Origin: Prolixibacteraceae bacterium
Lineage (GTDB): Bacteria; Bacteroidota; Bacteroidia; Bacteroidales; Prolixibacteraceae
DNA length: 64,000 nt
Direction of reading: 5' to 3'
Assembly: GCA_023229575.1 (NCBI GenBank)
Contig: JALNYZ010000004.1
Coordinates: 183,809 to 247,808, forward strand
Position numbers and translations under genes: made by a program. A model generated the notes under the pieces. The model was given only the letters and a program-made list of their open reading frames with translations. It ran no database searches and was not told the DNA's origin. Below are positions 60,551 through 64,000 of this stretch, in pieces (position 1 is the stretch's first letter; the number at the start of each line of letters is the position of its first letter).

Positions 60551-61129
60551 TTATTGGAAAATTTTTTTGAGTGCATTGCCAAACCCAATCGGATTATCGA
60601 TAGTAAATGAATAGGTTGCAGGAAAACTCTTTGAGTCGGTTACAAGATAAAAATAGAGAGAGCCTTCCTTTTCGAACAAATCCATAATTTTCTGTGCATC
60701 AACGCTTCTGATGAAAAGCCTGTCAGAGACATTCTTTGCGGTGAAATCGGCTACCTCTGCAGTGCCCGATTTAATCTTGATTTTGTATTGGGTCTCATCG
60801 CCCTTCTTGACTGGGGTTGTGCCATATTGTAACAACTTCATGCAAAAGGTCTCCTTGTCGATAACAAACTTAACCTTCAATTCGGCCTTGTCGTTGTTCG
60901 GGTCGCTGAAAGTACCCCAAATGGCAAAGGTATTGGTGATGTAGGATGTATTCCTGTTGTTTCCAAGATTGCTGGCATAACTGGCAATTTTCCACATTCC
61001 AAATTCACTGGCAGATTCTGTTTTAACAGTATCCATTTTTACTGTTTCAGACTGGACGGGCTTTTGTTGTTTAGTCCCACAAGCCGCAAAAAACAAAGAA
61101 AAAATTAAGAGAACAACAAATTTTTTCAT
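60551..61129 (-). CDS. Lipoprotein of unknown function
   Basis: Lipoprotein of 192 residues from the ATG at 61127-61129; the frame is open upstream to 61177 but only this start gives the signal MKKFVVLLIFSLFFAAC. A short threonine/lysine-rich linker is followed by a beta-rich domain with SYITNTFAIWGTFSDPNNDKAELKV-type strands and a C-terminal SFTIDNPIGFGNALKKIF segment. I do not recognise the family. It lies 50 nt upstream of the regulator gene start on the same strand. The 229-nt gap to the next feature contains nothing I can identify. Confidence 0.65.
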   Translation of the reverse strand: MKKFVVLLIFSLFFAACGTKQQKPVQSETVKMDTVKTESASEFGMWKIASYASNLGNNRNTSYITNTFAIWGTFSDPNNDKAELKVKFVIDKETFCMKLLQYGTTPVKKGDETQYKIKIKSGTAEVADFTAKNVSDRLFIRSVDAQKIMDLFEKEGSLYFYLVTDSKSFPATYSFTIDNPIGFGNALKKIFQ

Positions 61130-61358
61130 TGATATAAGGGGTTGGTAGTTTGTGAACGTAAATATACAACTAACCAATCACAATTGAAAGTACAAATGTT
61201 GACTTTTGTTTGGATACTTTAACATTTTTTAACTATTTCCCGGCCATCGGAGTAATTCGCCGTCCAATACCGCTACATATTCACTTTTGAAAAAACAACC
61301 TTCTCATATACAATATTGAATATTAGCTTATTACGTTTATTTATTTTATTGACATCCT

Positions 61359-62633
61359 TCAGTGGGACTCCTCTTTGATGACCAATTTTACCTTATCTGC
61401 GCTTACTACCTCCGTATAAAAATCAACCAGTGCTGCATACTCCTCCTAGGGCCAGGTGCCAGGGTTCATTTTATACAGCCGTGTATACAATACCTTATCA
61501 TCCTTAACAGTCAGGGTACTGCAGTATTCTCCGAATGCCGATTTCAGGGTTTTGCCGCAGGGCACAGATTCCGGTTTGTATCCCTTTGGCAGTTGGAAAG
61601 TGACAGAATCGGTATCCAAAAATCCGAATTCACGGTAGACCGGCATCTTGCGGTTATCCACATGATCAGGTATAGACTTTATCCGGTTGAAAATGTTCAC
61701 CGGTACATAAATGCGGGTTCCGCTGCGGGTGGCAAAAGTTTGGGATGTGAGGGCAATGGATTGGGTCGCTTCAGGAATTACTTTCCTGGATTCCTGGTAA
61801 GTGAAATCTGATATCTTCAATCCTGCAATAGCAAGATTCTCGTACAAAGCCTTTTCCTGCTCTTTTTTGCTTTCGGTTAAGATCCCGGAAATATTATCGT
61901 ATTGATATCCGGTAAAATTAGTCACTGTCATGGCCTCTAATCCACCCTCTGCAGTGATACTGACATTTGCCTTGCGGCATTGAAGGCTTTGAGTTGCAGT
62001 GTGCATTGGTATGCGTACTCCCTTTTCTGTTTTTTCAGTCCTGCAATCATTTGGCAGGTTCTTCTCACGGTAACGAATTACCATATTTTCGGGATAAATG
62101 AAAATAAAACTTGATTTTTCGACCGAAAAGTGATACTCGTTCAAGGGTCGCCAGGTTGGGTAACCCAATAGCCCATTGTACGCTATGTCATAATTGTATT
62201 CTACCGTATATGGATAGGTATTGGAATCAATTTTGGCAATTTTCATTCTTAGATCATCATAAATTGCCCCTTCCGCAGTATAGTTGACATCCTGAATGGC
62301 TCCGGACTTTAACTTCTCGTCATAAATCCCTTCTGCAGTATAATTCTTTCCAGAGATGGAGGTGATTTTTGATGTTTGATCATAGGGGATTGACAGTTCG
62401 GCCAAGTCATCCCCCCGCTTTCCAAGAACAGTAATAACAAGATGCACATGTTCAACAGCCTTCCCATTTGTGTGCAATTCGAATTCCTGACGAAAATCGC
62501 GACAAACCGCCCAGGCATCTTTTCTCATGAGCGAATCAATCAGCGCCACAGGGTAGAAGGGTTTGATCTTGTCCTTTCCGTGACTGGCCGGGGTGATTGC
62601 CACCACTTGAAAATTGAAGGATCGAGATAACAA
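61359..62633 (-). pseudogene. DUF3857/transglutaminase-type protein, broken
   Basis: Reading leftward, the frame carries the N-terminal DUF3857 beta domain (LDxxMRKDAWAVCRDFRQEF onward) and a C-terminal domain (ANVSITAEGGLEAMTVTNFTG, FQLPKGYKPESVP, RLYKMNPGTWP). Three defects are visible. There is no ATG or signal peptide at the 5' end (first possible start is TTG at 62633). The central transglutaminase core expected between the two domains is missing after residue ~225. An in-frame TAG at 61446-61448 interrupts the end, after which 28 more codons in the same frame (EEYAALVDFYTEVVSADKVK...) run to a TGA at 61359-61361 and match what a normal C-terminus should look like. The longest intact frame is 61446-62633. 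Confidence 0.75.
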
Positions 62634-62772
62634 GGCTTAACAAGGCATCCCTTCAACTGATCGTCAAATTAAAAAGGATACCCTTGTGGCTAAAAATACA
62701 CCACCTCGTTCTTATGCTAAATAGATTAATCTGCTACTATCAGACTAAGTCAGGGCCAATACAAATAAAAGC

Positions 62773-64000
62773 TTAATTCTCTATGACAAATTTGAAACCG
62801 ACTGTAGGCGATGTATACTGATTACTTGATCCAGTCGATAATTCAGATAAGTATTTATACATTGCATATATATTATTTTCTGAGGATAAACCGCCGTACC
62901 CAATACGGGCGCCGGTGATGGTGCCACTGCCATTTGAAGCTATCTGAAGCTGACTATAATTTCCATTGGTCCCTTTCCAATCTGTTATCCCAACATAAGT
63001 CTTTCTCCACATTTCTGTGCTCCATGGAGAGGTTTGTGTCCATTTTCCAAAAGTGTCATCCTCAAATTTAGTTATAGCACATTGAAAAGTAACTTTATAT
63101 GACTCAGTTGCTTTTAATCGAATACGTATATCCGTATCGGCCATCACGCTAATTATCTCGTCTGGCAATTTGGTTTCAACTGTGCCGGAAATCTGGTAAG
63201 TGTATCTTTGATTACCGGAACCATTTTGTTTTAAAAGGGTAAAATTGAAGCTTTTGGTAGCTGAGACATCTTTAATTTTCATAAGGTAAACTGCCTCAGT
63301 AATTTTTGTATTATTCGAATTATCAAACAATTCTACTTTTACACTGAAATCTCCCGCTTTCGCAAATGTATGTGTGGCTAAACTGTCATTGGTTTTGGTA
63401 ACTGCAGATGTCCCATCACCGAAGTTCCATATGTATTTGGCTGAATTTGGGGCAGTACCCTTGGTTCTTGCCGTAAATTTCACCTCTTTGGAGGTTTGGC
63501 CTTCAGCCTGGTCTGAAATGATTGACAACGAAACATAGTTTACAGTTATCCATTTGAAATCGATGAACAATGGTATTCTTTCCGTACTATTGGCAAAAAG
63601 AACATTTGAATTCCATCCTATTACCGAATATCCCAATTTATTGGGCCCCGAGGTCAATTTGACGTAATTGCCTGTGCTGAGGCTCCAGTTTTGTACCCCA
63701 GGGACAGTCTGTTTGCTTTTGACAAGCCCATCAGTACCATACACTTCCAAACTAATAATTCTTTTCCCATTTTTGACTACAGCAGTTACTGAAGCAGGGC
63801 ACTCTACATACGTATTCAATGTATCATTTGAAACATTCAATCCTTCCTTCAGTTCAAAATCCAAAATTTTATCTTTTGAGTCCCGTCCGACAACCCGATT
63901 TTTCTCAATTGATTGAGAAGTCAGCGTTTTCGGAACAAGATAGATGATGTGGCACTATTGCCGTTAGAAATGATTGAAACGCGAAAATGAGCTTGGCACA
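62773..64000 (-). pseudogene. PKD-domain protein, apparently frameshifted, continues beyond window
   Basis: The readable part (62773-63864 from a TTG, 363 residues) contains a PKD domain (YIWNFGDGTSAVTKTN, THTFAKAGDFSVKVELFD) and beta-rich flanks ending FKFVIEN. The same frame stays open upstream without an ATG to a TAG near 63954. The next frame over the preceding bases reads AHFRVSIISNGNSATSSILF and stops at a TGA just after a run of four T (63927-63930). Adding one base in that run joins both frames into FRKTLTSQSIEKNRVVG, so a one-base deletion, or a homopolymer error, explains the break. The true 5' end lies beyond 64000. Extracellular, function unknown. Confidence 0.65.

Noticed and set aside
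1..64000. tRNA, rRNA, IS elements, integrases, toxin-antitoxin or defence genes
   Set aside because: None could be recognised by eye on either strand; short or unusual RNAs could still be missed without a covariance search.

Overview
The window is bacterial chromosome from a member of the Bacteroidota, most likely a Bacteroidales/Marinilabiliales-type organism. The evidence is a SusC/SusD pair, many lineage-typical families (DUF4834, DUF5723, DUF4296, DUF4251, DUF4922, DUF3857), weak Shine-Dalgarno sites, and several upstream matches to the Bacteroidota -7 promoter box TAnnTTTG. No tRNA, rRNA, insertion sequence, prophage or CRISPR array was found. Family names are recognised from motifs and architecture; no database search was run.

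Layout. 1-8080 (mostly minus): glycyl-tRNA synthetase (cut by the window edge), a small membrane protein, an envelope trio (DUF5723 barrel, lipoprotein, large anchored protein) and a U32 family protein. 8335-14094 (plus): a GH32-like protein lacking key catalytic residues, dxs, YceD, L32, bactofilin and a polyprenyl synthetase. 14103-20074 (minus): PatB-type aminotransferase, ComB, a radical SAM protein, an amidohydrolase, a DUF4296 lipoprotein and an MlaF/MlaE-type ABC transporter. 20199-27374: mannose-1-phosphate guanylyltransferase, M23 peptidase, YitT protein, sucCD, then murQ and an amino-sugar kinase on the minus strand.

27678-59775 is almost entirely plus strand. Together with murQ and the kinase it reads as an extended peptidoglycan and amino-sugar salvage region: GH9-deacetylase fusion, transglutaminase-like lipoprotein, GHL10 hydrolase, DUF5009/NagX-like membrane protein, a split amidase with a golvesin-like insertion, a glycosyltransferase, a DUF4922 protein, a SpoIID/LytB protein, an AmpG-like transporter with a large periplasmic insertion, a NagZ-AmiE-type fusion (GH3 plus serine hydrolase), an NlpC/P60 endopeptidase and a dipeptide epimerase. 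A SusC/SusD/lipoprotein uptake locus follows. The inferred logic is that wall fragments are trimmed outside the inner membrane, imported, phosphorylated and fed through MurQ into GlcNAc-6-phosphate metabolism. 57910-64000 holds a HAD phosphatase, a hemolysin-III protein, a DUF4440-like lipoprotein, a FadR-type regulator, a lipoprotein and two damaged genes: a DUF3857 pseudogene and a frameshifted PKD protein that runs off the window.

The most unusual non-coding feature is a set of inverted or tandem arrays of short words that start at, or overlap, stop or start codons. Each locus mostly has its own word. Two are perfect palindromes (33-bp and 26-bp stems) built partly from coding sequence. 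A separate dispersed REP-like element occurs three times between 31 and 50 kb.
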